A DNA stretch of 64,000 bases from positions 620,001 to 684,000 of the forward strand of contig CBFFRQ010000031.1 in the NCBI GenBank assembly GCA_965644315.1, written 5' to 3'. Made by a program: the position numbers and the translations under genes. The notes beneath the pieces are model-generated. The model had not been told where the DNA came from. It saw nothing but the letters and a program-made list of their open reading frames with translations, and made no database searches. Each line of letters begins with the position of its first letter. The first letter of the stretch is position 1. The DNA is from Caecitellus pseudoparvulus. Taxonomy: Eukaryota > Bigyra: Bicosoecida. This document shows, piece by piece, positions 10,375-21,400 of this stretch.

Positions 10375-12128
10375 TTAGACAGCAGCGCGGGCAAGTGCAG
10401 CATTGAGGAACTGCACAAACATGTCAGCGTTGCCTTGTATGGAGTCCGCACGGGTCATGTCATCCTGGCTGACCCGACCAGCGGCCAGAGACATGAACTG
10501 AACACGCATGCGCTGAATCTCCGCGGGGCTGGTGCGCCTCGCCAACTTGAGCGGCACACATGCGGGGGGAACACTCAGCTCGTCTCCGAGGCTAGCCGCA
10601 GGAAGTGCAGCCGTGGCAGCCTTTGACACGGCAAGAGTTGCCCTGTCAATGGTGTGAAGCAAATGAGAAGCCTTGGTATTCGTCTTGCTCGTTGAAGCAG
10701 TTTGCGCCAGCTTGCTTCCACAAATGGTGTCCAAGATGGCTTCTAGAATGCTCACCTTGTGTCCAAGCGGTGTCTTTGCCTCAGGCGCTGGGTGTGAGCC
10801 TGCCGCGCTCGGCACCGAAGCGGTTTGAACAGTGGGGATTGCAGCAGAAGGCTCATGCTTGGCCATGCTGCTGGAGTCGCCTTGTGAGGGCACTGAAGTC
10901 ATGCTCCCGGCGTCGCTGCGTACTGCGCCGCCGCAGGAGGAAACAGACTCGGCATCATCTTCCACACTGCCCCCATGCTCCTCTTCAGGAGCTACCACGG
11001 AAGGAGCTGCCTGCTTCTGGGCCCTCTTGAATGCAGATGTTCCCACCGCACGCCTTTGGACGACCGGAGCAGCTCCAGCACGCTTGAACGCGGACGTGGC
11101 AACGCCTCCCGGCCCAGCGCCCCCAGGAAGGAAGGCAGCTGGGCGGAGCTGAAAAGCCTTAGAGCCTGTGCTGGACAGCTTCGCGAGATTGGAGCTTGCA
11201 TCGCTCTCCGATGGGGCCTCTTGCTGCTCCCCCGACATGTGGGTCACTTGAGACCCTACGTGCACAACCGACCAGCCGCCGCCAGCACCGTCCCCTGACG
11301 CGACGATGCGGACACGGTCCAGAGTGGCACCTGACGGCGCAACGCCAGAGGATGTTGCATAGGCAGCTACTTCATCCGCATGGAGCTCTCCTGGGGCTGC
11401 AGAAGCCGCAGCGGTGCCGTGGGAAAACACAGCAGCACCAACTGCGGCCGCATGCTTGGAACCGGGATGGGCTGCGGCCAATGCTCCCCCATTCGCCTGC
11501 TCAGTCGAACAAATGACACGGAAAAGCGGCGAATCCCAACGCTTGCTTTCATCGGGCACTTCAAAACGGGATGCCAGCTCCCTCATAACCGCCGCCGGGT
11601 ACGCTGCGCTGGGGGACCGAGCAGCATTCCATTCCAAGCTCAAGGTGGGCGGGGCGTCAACCCACACCTGTGAAGACGCAGCAAGCATCACAAGGCTATC
11701 TATACGTGGTTACTTCGTTGGCGGTGTGTGAGTGGGCTGCTCATGACGTACAAGTGCGAAAGAAGTCTGGTGTTCACGGGCGTAGCAGTGGAGCTGGTAC
11801 CTATACCCGCTGATCAGGTTCAGCGCATCCAAAACCACAGTGGCGCCGCCGGACAACTGCCGGTATGCTTCTGACATGAGAGCTCCTCTTGTCTGCTTCT
11901 CAGCGGCAGGGTCTGCACATTGTAAGCGATGTGGGCGTAAGCCTTGCTCTTCGCAAACGTGGCACGCCTCCTCGCACCAGAGTATGCTGTGGCAGCGGAG
12001 ATTCCCAAAGCTTCCACGTTTACAAGGACAGCAGAAACATCACCCCTAGTCGACAGAAAATCCACCAAATCCTCAGCGAAGCGAGTCTTGCCCACGCATG
12101 GCCGCCCGGCAACCACAATGAGGGGCAT
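10375..12128 (-). CDS. KTI12: KTI12 family P-loop protein (Elongator-associated)
   Basis: Exons 11978-12128, 11752-11912 and 10375-11667 give 534 residues. Exon 1 begins MPLIVVAGRPCVGKTRFAED, the KTI12 P-loop start. Joining at 11978/11912 restores AYSDPAAEKQTRGAL, and exon 2 carries VVLDALNLISGYRYQLHC (Walker B and the conserved YRYELYC-like motif). Exon 3 carries RFEVPDESKRWDSPLFRV, the hallmark motif, and ends with the family's C-terminal helices (IQRMRVQFMSL ... NADMFVQFLNAAL). KTI12 binds tRNA and regulates the Elongator complex that modifies wobble uridines. The family is usually about 300-350 residues; here an Ala/Ser-rich, apparently disordered stretch of roughly 200-250 residues separates the RWDSPLF motif from the C-terminal helices. 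Confidence 0.9.
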
Positions 12129-12308
12129 GGCAAACCCAGTCCGAATTCCGCACCCTCACACGGCCCCTCAAAAACAGTCGGCCGCACCCTCGCAGCGTGA
12201 GGCAAGGCTGTTCTCTACATTCCCTGGCGCATGTTTGAATTTGGGAAAGAAGGCCTTCCACTGTCAGTGCTCTGAAGGCAGGCAGGAGAACCGCTCCTGC
12301 CTTCAGGC

Positions 12309-12315
12309 AAAAAAA
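12309..12315 (-). terminator. RNA polymerase III terminator of the tRNA gene
   Basis: Seven consecutive T on the minus strand start 2 nt after the tRNA discriminator base, a standard Pol III stop signal. Confidence 0.85.
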
Positions 12316-12317
12316 CT

Positions 12318-12391
12318 TAGCGATGACGGGTATCGATCCACGTTACCTCCAGCTTATGAGACTGGCGCGCTATCCATTGCGCCACATCGCT
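12318..12391 (-). tRNA. tRNA-Met (CAT), elongator-like
   Basis: Read on the minus strand, AGCGATG pairs with CATCGCT to form a 7-bp acceptor stem, with A73. The anticodon arm is CCAGT-CTCATAA-GCTGG, giving anticodon CAT at the normal loop position. The anticodon stem lacks the three G:C pairs of initiator tRNA, so this is probably elongator Met. The A box reads TGGCGCAATGG and the B box GGATCGATACC. The T stem forms only if one T is bulged (ACG-T-GG against CCCGT), and the T loop begins with A rather than T. A run of seven T (12309-12315) sits directly 3'. There is no intron. Confidence 0.85.
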
Positions 12392-12441
12392 TGACCTGAT
12401 GCATGTCGTGAAGAATCTAGTGTATAAAAACCTATGCAGCA

Positions 12442-12752
12442 TCACCTGCCAAGGAGGCCTGTGGAGCCCCCCGCCGCATCGTCTCTGCACACTCGATAGA
12501 GCTCTCTTTCTTCAACACACCACTCCAGCTGATAGCGATCTGGCTTCTTGCCGTCGTGCGCCTCCATACACCTGCGCAAAGAGCCGGGGCACTGTCAACC
12601 TGCGGATATTGGTGCTCTCAGGCCACTTACTCGATGTAGGTCTCCAGTTGACGCTCACAGGGATTTCGGGGTGTCCACCAGCGACAAGCCCGAGTGTCGC
12701 CGTACTCAATGACGTCCAAGATGCAGTTCTTGCAACGCTTCCAAGCCTCCAT
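12442..12752 (-). CDS. Small twin-CX9C (CHCH-type) protein
   Basis: Two exons, 12631-12752 and 12442-12571, joined across a 59-nt GTAAGT...GCAG intron, encode 83 residues. Neither exon alone makes an obvious gene. The splice creates CERQLETYIEC, a CX9C, followed after 16 residues by CVEERELYRVC, a second CX9C. Paired CX9C helices define CHCH proteins imported into the mitochondrial intermembrane space by the Mia40 disulfide relay; many are assembly factors or subunits of respiratory complexes. I cannot assign it to a named member. Additional cysteines (RCKNC, RAC) precede the motif. The gene lies 147 bp downstream of the ARM-repeat gene on the same strand and 50 bp upstream of the tRNA. An upstream exon cannot be excluded. 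Confidence 0.72.
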
Positions 12753-12899
12753 GGTGCGCCGTGGCACGGCTATGCCGTGGGGCTGGCTTCTCGATCAGCG
12801 AGCACAACGAGACACTCTGGACGAGGGAGGCAACCGGGGGGGGGCTGAGACGCGTGGAAGAAGCACATGCTGGCCGCCTGGTGCTGTTTTGCATTTGAG

Positions 12900-15800
12900 T
12901 TACTTCCACTCTTCGGCGGCCCGCAGCTGCACCATTTCAGCGGCCACAGCGAAGGGGGACACAACCTCCCTTGTGGTATCGCGAGGCGGGCCGGATGGGG
13001 CTCCCTGGCCTTCACCGGATGATGCGGCGCCGGCATGGCGTTGCTGCCCGGCAATACTGCGCATGGCAACACGAGCCTCCGTCACTGCGCCAGACACTGC
13101 TGCAGCAAACCCTGTGACGGCACAGTCTGCGCCACGCAGCGCTCGCGAGGCAGCTTGCAACGCATCTGTGGCTCCTTCATCCACAAATGCTGCTACCATG
13201 CGCCCGCAGTGCAACTTGTTGGCCTCTTGAGCTGTCTGTAGGTCTGATAACCACTGATCTTGTAAGTGAAGACTCGATGGCAATGCCGAGGCTATGCTGC
13301 CCTGCACAGCTCTGCCGGGTTCCCTCAGCGCCCAAGGGACGGCTGACAAATCTGCCAATCGGAGCCTCGCCCATGCACCTGCATCTTCTCCATTGTGTGG
13401 AACCACTTCAAGCAGCTGGCTGGCCCAAGGGGGCTTAGCTTCTCGTGCTTCGGCCTGGCCTGCCCCATTGCCTGTGTCCGTGGACTCTTCCAATGCGCTG
13501 GTCGTCGATCTGGAGCTGGGCATGCGGATGCTATCAAGATTGGCAACAGCAGCTGCAAAAGGGGACTTTGCCGCTGAACGCCCTGAAGGAGGGGGTGGGG
13601 CACTTGAACTGCCCCACCGGACGGGCGGCGGAGGGCTGCTCAGTGGTGGGACTGGGACTCGAGGGACGCTCGGGCTGGGTTGCAATTCAGGTGGGGAGCT
13701 ATTCGGGAGGTTGGAAGCCCCATCACTTGCTCCGCTTGGGGCACTTCTGTGTGACTGAAGCAAGGCCTGGGTGCGGGTTTGGTTAACGTGCGGCGACAGT
13801 GCGTCCAGGGCACACACAGCCCCAAAAGCAGACACTTCTGGAACTTCACTGCGCAAGAAACGGGCCAGAAGCGGGACTTGCCAAGGTTTCCACTGCACTC
13901 CAAGTGTCCTCGGCCCGAGCCTCTTGGTAGCTGCTGCCGCTTCGAGGTTCGCACCGCAGCGACCCGCCTCCGCCTCCAACACGGCGGTACGAATGCTCAC
14001 TGACGCAGGTGCTTCGACTTGTCGCTGACAAAAAGCCACGAGCCATAGGGTCCCGTGCCCAAGGAGGCGCCTTGCTTGGCGAGCTTGCTCAGCGTTGTGG
14101 AGGATGGTCGGCCACCCTTCTTGCGTGAGCGAGGCACTGCGAGACATGGAAGGCTGCCGAATTGGGGATTGCGGTGAGGCGGCACTGTGCGGGGTCGCAA
14201 AAGTACTTGGTGAGGCCAACAAAGGGTTTCCAGCTAGAGCGGTTGCGGGAGCCTCTGAAGCGGCCTTTTCGGCTGACAAAGGAGCCTGTGGAGCCGCAAG
14301 CTGTACGGGGGCAACGTCGCACAACGCCTCGGCCACGACAGCCAGCAAGAACACCATGGTGGGCGGCTCTTCTTGCCAAATGCGAGCCTGTGGTGCGGGA
14401 CCAGCTCTCTGTGGCTGTCGCGCTGGGGAAGGTGGCTGTGTGACTGGCTGTGTTGGGGTTTCCGAGCCACGGGGTGCCAGAGGAGGAGGCGGCTGTGCAG
14501 ACTCCGTTGACACTTCGTCGAACCGCACGGTTCCCCGGCGGCGAGTTGCAAGCTGCGACGTTATCTCGCTGACGCTGTCAAGGATGGAAGACACCACGGG
14601 GGGTAGCGACGTCGAGGAGTGCGTGGCAACCTCCCCCTGGTTGCCACCCACTTCTTCCTCGGGCTGCGTGCAGTCTCCCGTGAACATGCCCTCCTCCCAC
14701 AGCAGGCGAAAGACGTACAAAGATCGAGCCTTGAGGACCTGGGGATCTGTTGTTGTCGCGTGGCTCATGACGGTGTCCGCCACACTGAAGACGCTGTCCC
14801 CGTCTCCCGGCGACGCCGGGGATACCGGTGGGCCTCCCTGCGCACTCGCGCGGAAGGAGCGGGAGCTACCAAGCCGCTGTCCGCTTCCCGCTCCTGTGAC
14901 GACAGACCAGGCATTTCTGGCCACAGTGTGCATCGCCCGCCACAGAAGCGGCGCTGCTCTTCGCCGGGCCGCGGCCGTTGCCTGCACGTCCCTGCACAGC
15001 ACCAAGTCAAGAAGCCGATCGAAGAGAGGCAAAGTCTGGCCGACAGACAGACTTCGAGCTGCCGCGATTGCGCGCTCGAGCAGCGAAACGGCCAGCAGCG
15101 CCTGCACGGAGGCATCAGTGGTCTGCTGTTGGAGCTTGCTCCAGACCCCTGCCTCAGCAGTCGCTCTGGAACCGGCGAGAACCGTCACAATGCGCCTGGC
15201 TGCAGCACTCGCACCCGAGACTTGCTTTGCTTCCCAGGCTGCACGAGCTTCAAGGGCCAAGTCTGGTTCATGGACACACCCGGACGCCCACTGCGCATCG
15301 CTTGGGGGACCCAGGCGGCGCCCCTGCAACTGCTGGGCAGCTCCCCACCTTTGGTGAGCCCCTTGCTGGTGAAGCACAGTCAGCAAGGATCCTATGCACC
15401 CTGAAACCACCATCACATCTCTAGCCTCTCGGCGCTCCAAAGTGCTCAGTGTGGCCACGCAGAGGCTCAGGAGTTGCACTGGCACGACTCCCAGTCCGCC
15501 TGGGGCACTGCCGGAACGCGCCAATGAGCCCACAGCATCTCCCAAGGCCAAGAACGCCCCATGACTGATCAAAGCAGTGATGCACTCCCCAGATGTTTGT
15601 GCGATGGCCATCAGTGCGTTCGCGCAATGAAGCGCGACCTGTGGGTCGTCCTCCCAGCGCCGAACGCAGCGCAGAAGGGCAGGCACAGCGGGACTGCTGG
15701 AGGCCACGGTCACCCGGATGGCATCATCTGGGCAGCTGCATGCCACTTTGAGCAGAGAGGCTGCCATGCCCCTCAACGGCGCATGCTCGAGCTGCCGGCC

Positions 15801-16283
15801 CAGGAGCTCGGCAAGACTGGAAGGGAAGTCCACCTCGCGCAACTGCTGAGCAGTAGCAGAGCTTTCCGCGCCATAGCAAGCAAGTAGGAGTGTGCCGGAG
15901 GCGAGCCTCACTGCTAGGTCTTGAGAAGACGCCAAGAATATCCCCGCTGCTTCCTGCAGTCGACCTGCCGTGCTCACGAAAGCCGCGCACAGCCGAGAAT
16001 CCGAGGCAATCACAAGCAGCTCAGACTCCTTCACCGACTGCAAAGTCTCCGGCTTCTTCAAGCTGCCATAAAGCAAAGATGTCACGAACTTCTCACCATA
16101 CGTCTCCAGGGTCCGTTCCAGGGCCGTTGCAGCGCCGGCCTCACCACCAAAGTGATGCTCCCATTGCCGTTGAGCAACGATTCGCCGTGCTGCGTCATCC
16201 GAACTGAGGTCCGCGAGCCACTGCCTCCACTGAACACCGCCCAGCTTTTCTTCAGATGGAGGTTTGCTGGAACAACAACCCAT
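12900..16283 (-). CDS. ARM-repeat protein with N-terminal acylation motif
   Basis: The frame continues upstream to 16388, but the internal ATG at 16283 gives MGCCSSKPP, a strong N-myristoylation sequence with adjacent palmitoylatable cysteines, so I start there (1127 residues). Residues about 65-370 are Leu/Ala-rich helical units resembling ARM/HEAT repeats (for example LAVRLASGTLLLACYG, VALHCANALMAIA). The middle and C-terminal parts contain long Ser/Pro/Ala-rich segments, including a poly-Pro stretch (about residue 870) followed by more helical sequence. Such architecture suggests a membrane-anchored scaffold, for instance at the plasma or ciliary membrane; this is inference. The specific family is not recognised. 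Confidence 0.72.
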   Translation of the reverse strand: MGCCSSKPPSEEKLGGVQWRQWLADLSSDDAARRIVAQRQWEHHFGGEAGAATALERTLETYGEKFVTSLLYGSLKKPETLQSVKESELLVIASDSRLCAAFVSTAGRLQEAAGIFLASSQDLAVRLASGTLLLACYGAESSATAQQLREVDFPSSLAELLGRQLEHAPLRGMAASLLKVACSCPDDAIRVTVASSSPAVPALLRCVRRWEDDPQVALHCANALMAIAQTSGECITALISHGAFLALGDAVGSLARSGSAPGGLGVVPVQLLSLCVATLSTLERREARDVMVVSGCIGSLLTVLHQQGAHQRWGAAQQLQGRRLGPPSDAQWASGCVHEPDLALEARAAWEAKQVSGASAAARRIVTVLAGSRATAEAGVWSKLQQQTTDASVQALLAVSLLERAIAAARSLSVGQTLPLFDRLLDLVLCRDVQATAAARRRAAPLLWRAMHTVARNAWSVVTGAGSGQRLGSSRSFRASAQGGPPVSPASPGDGDSVFSVADTVMSHATTTDPQVLKARSLYVFRLLWEEGMFTGDCTQPEEEVGGNQGEVATHSSTSLPPVVSSILDSVSEITSQLATRRRGTVRFDEVSTESAQPPPPLAPRGSETPTQPVTQPPSPARQPQRAGPAPQARIWQEEPPTMVFLLAVVAEALCDVAPVQLAAPQAPLSAEKAASEAPATALAGNPLLASPSTFATPHSAASPQSPIRQPSMSRSASLTQEGWPTILHNAEQARQARRLLGHGTLWLVAFCQRQVEAPASVSIRTAVLEAEAGRCGANLEAAAATKRLGPRTLGVQWKPWQVPLLARFLRSEVPEVSAFGAVCALDALSPHVNQTRTQALLQSHRSAPSGASDGASNLPNSSPPELQPSPSVPRVPVPPLSSPPPPVRWGSSSAPPPPSGRSAAKSPFAAAVANLDSIRMPSSRSTTSALEESTDTGNGAGQAEAREAKPPWASQLLEVVPHNGEDAGAWARLRLADLSAVPWALREPGRAVQGSIASALPSSLHLQDQWLSDLQTAQEANKLHCGRMVAAFVDEGATDALQAASRALRGADCAVTGFAAAVSGAVTEARVAMRSIAGQQRHAGAASSGEGQGAPSGPPRDTTREVVSPFAVAAEMVQLRAAEEWK

Positions 16284-16733
16284 GGTGCAGACGTTCTGGA
16301 CAGCAGACACCCACGCCTCCCCTCTCAAGCTGCTGGCGATGAAACGCTGGTGCAACGCACGCAGCTCGTCACCCAGGCAAGCCTCCAAGGCTCAGGAAGC
16401 AAGCCCAACAGAAGAAAATCAGAGCAAGCTCTTAATTGGGATGGGGGGGGGCGCACTCAAGCAGGTATGGGCAACTGGGTGGTGTAAGATGTACGATTTC
16501 AATAGCATTGTCGAGGGCTGGCTTGTCTGGCGCCCCACCAGACCAGACCGCAGCAGCCAGTCGCCGCGCTTCCCGCAAGCATTGCGGGAAACCCAGGCAC
16601 CACACACACTTGCAAAACACACACACTTCACTCGCACGCACACCACCAAGTTCAGTCTCATGCCCCTTTCAGAAGCAACACCCTACCTCCAGGTCAGAAG
16701 GCAGGCACCCTGTGTGGGTTGAAGGAGCCGCAT
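16284..16733. other. Intergenic region with CA-rich stretch
   Basis: This 450-bp gap lies between the end of the MYB-like gene and the start of the ARM gene, both minus strand. It holds the ARM promoter and the MYB 3' UTR. A short CA/AC-rich tract occurs at about 16600-16650 and a G run at about 16442. No other gene was recognised. Confidence 0.4.
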
Positions 16734-17977
16734 TCACAAGCCTGCCCTTCGCTTGGCAATGGGCTGAGCACATGCCGGTTTCTCTCGCTGACGCTTGCTG
16801 CCCCCCGAGCGGGGCTCAAATGCCCGCGGCTGCTCATGGCAGCACCTGTGGCAGGTCACCGCCGCGGCCTCCAGCGCAAGCTGGCCTTGCACGGCAGCAC
16901 GGGCAGGGACGCCAAGGGACGCGCAAGGGGGCCCCTCCGCCTCCCGCCTATCACACTCGACTTCCCCAATGCCAAAGGTCTCGGGCTCACAGGAGCTGCG
17001 CCCAGTGCTGGCTGTCTCGGGCGCAGCTCCAGCTGCTCCGTGTGCCTTGGTGTGCACAGGTGAGCTGGAGAAGACACTCTCAGACAAAGGCGTGGCCAAG
17101 CGCCAGTGCGTGCTGCCCTTTGGAGTGCCTGCATCTGTCCCGAAGTGACTGTGGTTCAGAAGCGCCCCGGAGGGGTGCCTAAGTGCGCCCCCTGACCACT
17201 TACTGGTGGAGGGCGGGCTTAGCTCGCCCCAACTTCCGCTCCACCCGCTGGTGGTCGCCGGGTTCCCCAGCGGAAGCCGGCAAGGCATACCAGCATGGCC
17301 GAACGCGCCACCAGCTGCAAGGGGCATGGGGGGGAGGGCTACCGACATTTGCCAGGGAACAGAGCCTGGCGGGGAGGGGCCGTGGAAGCGGGGCACCCTA
17401 CCGTGCCGTGCGTGAGCCGGGTGTGCCTGGGAAGCTGTTGGCGTAGCGCCAACCACACGTGGCACCCCAGCCACGCAGTCCCGCCGCACCGCCGCGTACT
17501 CGGGAGCAGACGCGTCGTGGTCCTTCCATTGCGCAAAGTAGTTTCGAAGCTTTGTCTTGGGATATCGAGCAACAGCTGCAAAGTCTGCCTTCAGGCGCTT
17601 CCACTCTGCCGTTCCGCTCGGCCCGCAGCGGTACCGGGAGGAGAGGATGAGCTGATCCCACACCACCACCTTGGCTTCAGGGGTCAGCGGGCCAAGAAAA
17701 AGGTTTGGGTTGAGCTTCTCTGTCCACTCATCGCGGACTCGAAAACGTGCCTTCGGGCTGCGCACACAGAGCAGGAGGGGCTGTGCTGGTGCCTCTCCCC
17801 AGCAGCGCAGCGCAGGCTGCAATGGGGGGCACTCCCCACGTACCTCAACCCCAGCAGTCGCGCTAGGTCAGACCAGGGAGTGCGAGACGTGGTCGTGCGC
17901 ACAAAGTGCACAATGAACGCCTTCTGCTCTGACGAAAAGCGCACTGGCGCGCTTCGAGATCCCTTGGAACCAGGCAT
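16734..17977 (-). CDS. Divergent two-repeat MYB/SANT-like protein
   Basis: Exons 17844-17977 and 16734-17757 (86-nt intron) encode 385 residues. The splice rebuilds a first helix-turn-helix unit: residues about 12-60, with FSSEQKAFIVHFV, TPWSDLARLLGL, then ARFRVRDEWTEKLNPNL, resembling a MYB repeat ending in RxRWxxxLxP. A second unit follows at about 62-115 (LTPEAKVVVWDQLI ... EWKRLKADFAAVA ... KTKLRNYFAQW), like the second SANT repeat ending in a KNxFxxxx pattern. The rest is low complexity and Gly/Ser/Pro-rich, with a basic C-terminus (KRQREK ... AKRRAGL) that may be a nuclear signal. It is probably a DNA-binding regulator. Several repeat tryptophans are replaced, so the fold call is moderate. 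An upstream in-frame ATG (18067) would add 30 residues. Confidence 0.65.
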
Positions 17978-18444
17978 GATGAGTTTCCTGGAATGGGGCC
18001 TTTCCGTGACAACTCTCCACGCATGCAAGGTTGAAGCTCGTGCGCAAAAGCCAGCAATGGCATCCACTTACACTGCTTGTGCATGCAGAGTAGTAGCGGA
18101 GGGTAAAGGGTGCTGGGCGGGTGAAGAAAATTGATGTGCCGGCAGAAGTTCCTCCGCGTGCTCAGAGAACCGCGTGTGGAGCAACGGCATTCGCTGCCCC
18201 GCCAGGGCCACCCCCCCCCAACACCCCTGCTAGAGCCCGAGCCTGACGTCCGGCACGGCAGCGTCTCTTCCAAACCGCAAAACTGCCTGAGTGCAAGAGG
18301 GCTGACAGCAGGCTGTGTAGTTGGGTCAGATACTTGGTCTCTTACCCGCCAGGAACCGCTAAGCTCTGCGAACCGCGCTGTCAGCGAGTGAAAGTCCCGC
18401 ACACCTTTGGGTTGCCGCGACGCTGGGCGTCACCCACTGGCACC
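17978..18444. promoter_or_regulatory. Divergent intergenic region
   Basis: The MYB-like gene (minus) and TmcB-like copy B (plus) are separated by 467 bp. No tRNA, repeat or confident promoter element was seen. Confidence 0.4.
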
Positions 18445-21400
18445 ATGTCCGGCAGCGGCGAGTTGCAACGCAAGGGGGTGCTGGAGCGTGCATTTGGCAG
18501 CATCCTGAGTTCCCTCTCTTCGTCCGTGTATGTGGCCAGCCACGATGCAGCTCTGTCAACGCCAGTGTGGGTGGCCCTCACCTTGATCCAGTACCTTCAG
18601 TTTCTCTACTTCCCTGTTGCTCTGATGTTGGGAGGCGGGCAGACGACTCAGATTCTGACCCTGGTGCTGAAGGTCACATCCCTCACTCGCATTGATGAAG
18701 AAATTGGCCCACTTGGCTTCATTGTTGTCACGGGCATCGTGAGTGCTGCCTCGCAGGCGCAGACGGGGACGCCGGTCGGCACACGAGCCGCGTTTCGCCA
18801 ACACCAGCTCCAACCCATGAGCTCACCATCTCCCAACTCTGCAACCCTACCGACCTGAACCCGTGCACAGATCTTTGCCATTAACTTCTCCATTGCCTTC
18901 ACTATGCAGCTGACGAGCTACTTCACCTTGTGAGTACTGCGACGCGCCGGCGGCACCTCTGGCCTGGCCCGTGCTTTCAACCCACCTCTTCCTCCCCGTA
19001 CGCTTGCCACAGCCACAACAAGCCTGTTCCGGGGGTTCTCGCAAGTGTCAATAGGCTCATGCAGGTTGTGGCCCCCACGGTGCTGTTCCTGCCCCTGCAG
19101 TCTGTCATGCTTCGCGCGGCTACGTGCATCCAAGGCAACACAGCCTTCGGGCTACCCTGCTACGAGGGTGTGCACATCGCGATTGGAGCGCTTGCCATCG
19201 GATTCTGGACAACCACTATCGGCATGGCAATTGGCATGGTGGCCACTTTCCTGGACCGCAACCCGCTGTCTCGGTCCCTGGGGGCCAGATCCCACGGCCG
19301 AGTGGAAGCGGCCCTTCTCTTCTCCAAGTCCATCCTCTGCGTCATGTTCAATAGCTTCGAACAGAGTGGCACGAATTGGTTCTCAGTCATCGTTCTTGTC
19401 GCGGTGGTCGCTGCGTGGATCATGGGGTACCTGCGTCTTGCCCCCATGATTCACCCTGCCGTGAATGACGTCATGGTCGCCGCTGGAGTGTCCCTGGGGT
19501 GGGTCATGCTAGGCGTGGCCCTGCAACGAGTCGTGACAGACCAAGACCTCACCTCCATGATTCTGATTGGGGTGCCTCTGTCTTTCGTTTTCGCCGTCTA
19601 CCTGGCAAGGTACTCTCGTATCACGCTGTGCCGGCAGTCTCTGCAGGACTTGGACAGCCTGTACGATGTGGACCTGTGGGCGCGCTCCCGCCTGCAGCTT
19701 TTTCAGAAGCTGCAACTTGACGTGGAAGAAGGCTCCCGAGTGAGGGACCGATGGTCAATGCGCGAAAGTGGAAGTCAAGCTGGAGCAAAGGCCGCACTCA
19801 AGGGCACAGGCCTTGCCAGCAACGTGGCGCGCTCCATTGGTGTCAGCGGTGCCACTGGCACCCGAGGTGCTGCCGTGCACTTGGCCTCCCAAGTCATCAT
19901 CCGCCTGGGCAGCAGCTACGCAGAGGATGAGCGCATGACCACCGTCCTGGCTGCTGAAGTGGAACTGGCGTACCAAACCATGATGGACAAGTTCCCCTCC
20001 TCCTCCCTGGCGCACTTGCTGGCTGCCACGTACTTCCGCTTGGCCCACCCGTCACGGTACATGGAGCTGCATGCTCTGAACCTCGCACGCAAGTCCAACG
20101 CGCCCCTAGACGTGTCCTTCTTCATCTACCAGCGCACCCGGGACTTGATCGACATGGACACTTCTTACCTGCCCTCGGGCGAGCTGCGGTCGGGTGTGGC
20201 CGGCACGAAGGCCATCACGCCAGTGGACCGCACGGCGTATGAGGGCCGCCTGTTGGGGGCTTTCAACGCCCAGACAGCCTGCTACCGCGCACTGCTGCGG
20301 GTGTGGGATGCGCTGCAAGAGCCTGTGCCGGATCTGGCCGAGCTGCAGCGCATGGGGGAGCTGCTGTGGAGCAACCTGGACGATGCAGAGCGGCACTTCA
20401 AGGTGCTGCTGACGATGAACCCAGAGGGCGTCTCGGTGCTGCGGGCATATGCAGCGTTCCAGCGCACCCTCATGCACAACGCCACGACGGCTTACGAGCT
20501 GGAGGGGCGCGCGGATGCCTTGGCTGATGCGGCTGCGCGCACGGCTGAAAGCCTGGTGTCACGCTTCACCCTCATGGGGCCGGCCCCTGACCTGGGCTTC
20601 ATGGAGGAGGGCGTGGCCATGATCACGATATCCACGGAGGTGTCCCGAGTGGGTGAGATTCTCTCGGTGAACTCCGCCGCTTGCCGCTTGCTGCTGCGGA
20701 ACAGGTCTGACTTGGTGGGCTCCAACATCTCTGTCATCATGCCCAAGCCCATCTCCACGGTGCACGACCAGTTCTTGCTGCGGTACACGCGCACAGGGTC
20801 GGCAAAGCTCGTGGGTTCCACTCACCAGGTGCTCGTGCAGCAGTCCAACGGGTACATCCAGCCCTGCCGCATGCACATGCAGGAGGCGGCTCCGACGATG
20901 TCTGACACGTCCCCTCGGCTGGCGGCAGTGCTGCAGCCCATGCGTGTGGCTGAGAATGTCATTTTGTTTGGCAGCGAGGACGAGGAGTTTCAGATTTTCT
21001 CTGCCGATGCAGCGTCACATGAGCTGATGGGGACGGACCCAGAGTTGTTGGAGGACATGGGGGCCAGTGTCATCACGTACTTCCCCGCGGTGCACCCTGG
21101 CTACGTGAACTTGGACGAGCTGGACTTCGACGAGGCGCAGGGCTCGGGCCGCTCGCTTGGCTCGGGACCTGGAGGAGCTGAAGGTGCCGCCGGGAACAGC
21201 AACCACTCGCTACTGCATGCCAGCACGTTCGTGAAGACACCTGTGCGGGTCGAAGATGCTGTCGGGGGTCTTGACATGTTCGATGATGTGGGCGGTCAGC
21301 CTGAAGCTGGCTTGTCTGGCTTTGACGACGAAGATGGCAGTATTAAACACGTGATGGGATACGTCCAGACGCTGCACATGCCCATCTTTGGAGGAAATGT

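Noticed and set aside
14095-15357. Open plus-strand frame of 420 codons
   Set aside because: It lies fully antisense to the ARM-repeat coding region and shows only GC-driven composition with no domain.
2461-21147. Inverted 1.28-kb pair as the ends of a transposon or inversion element
   Set aside because: The repeats are internal to two intact homologous genes, with no transposase, target-site duplication or terminal structure between them; gene conversion explains the pattern better.
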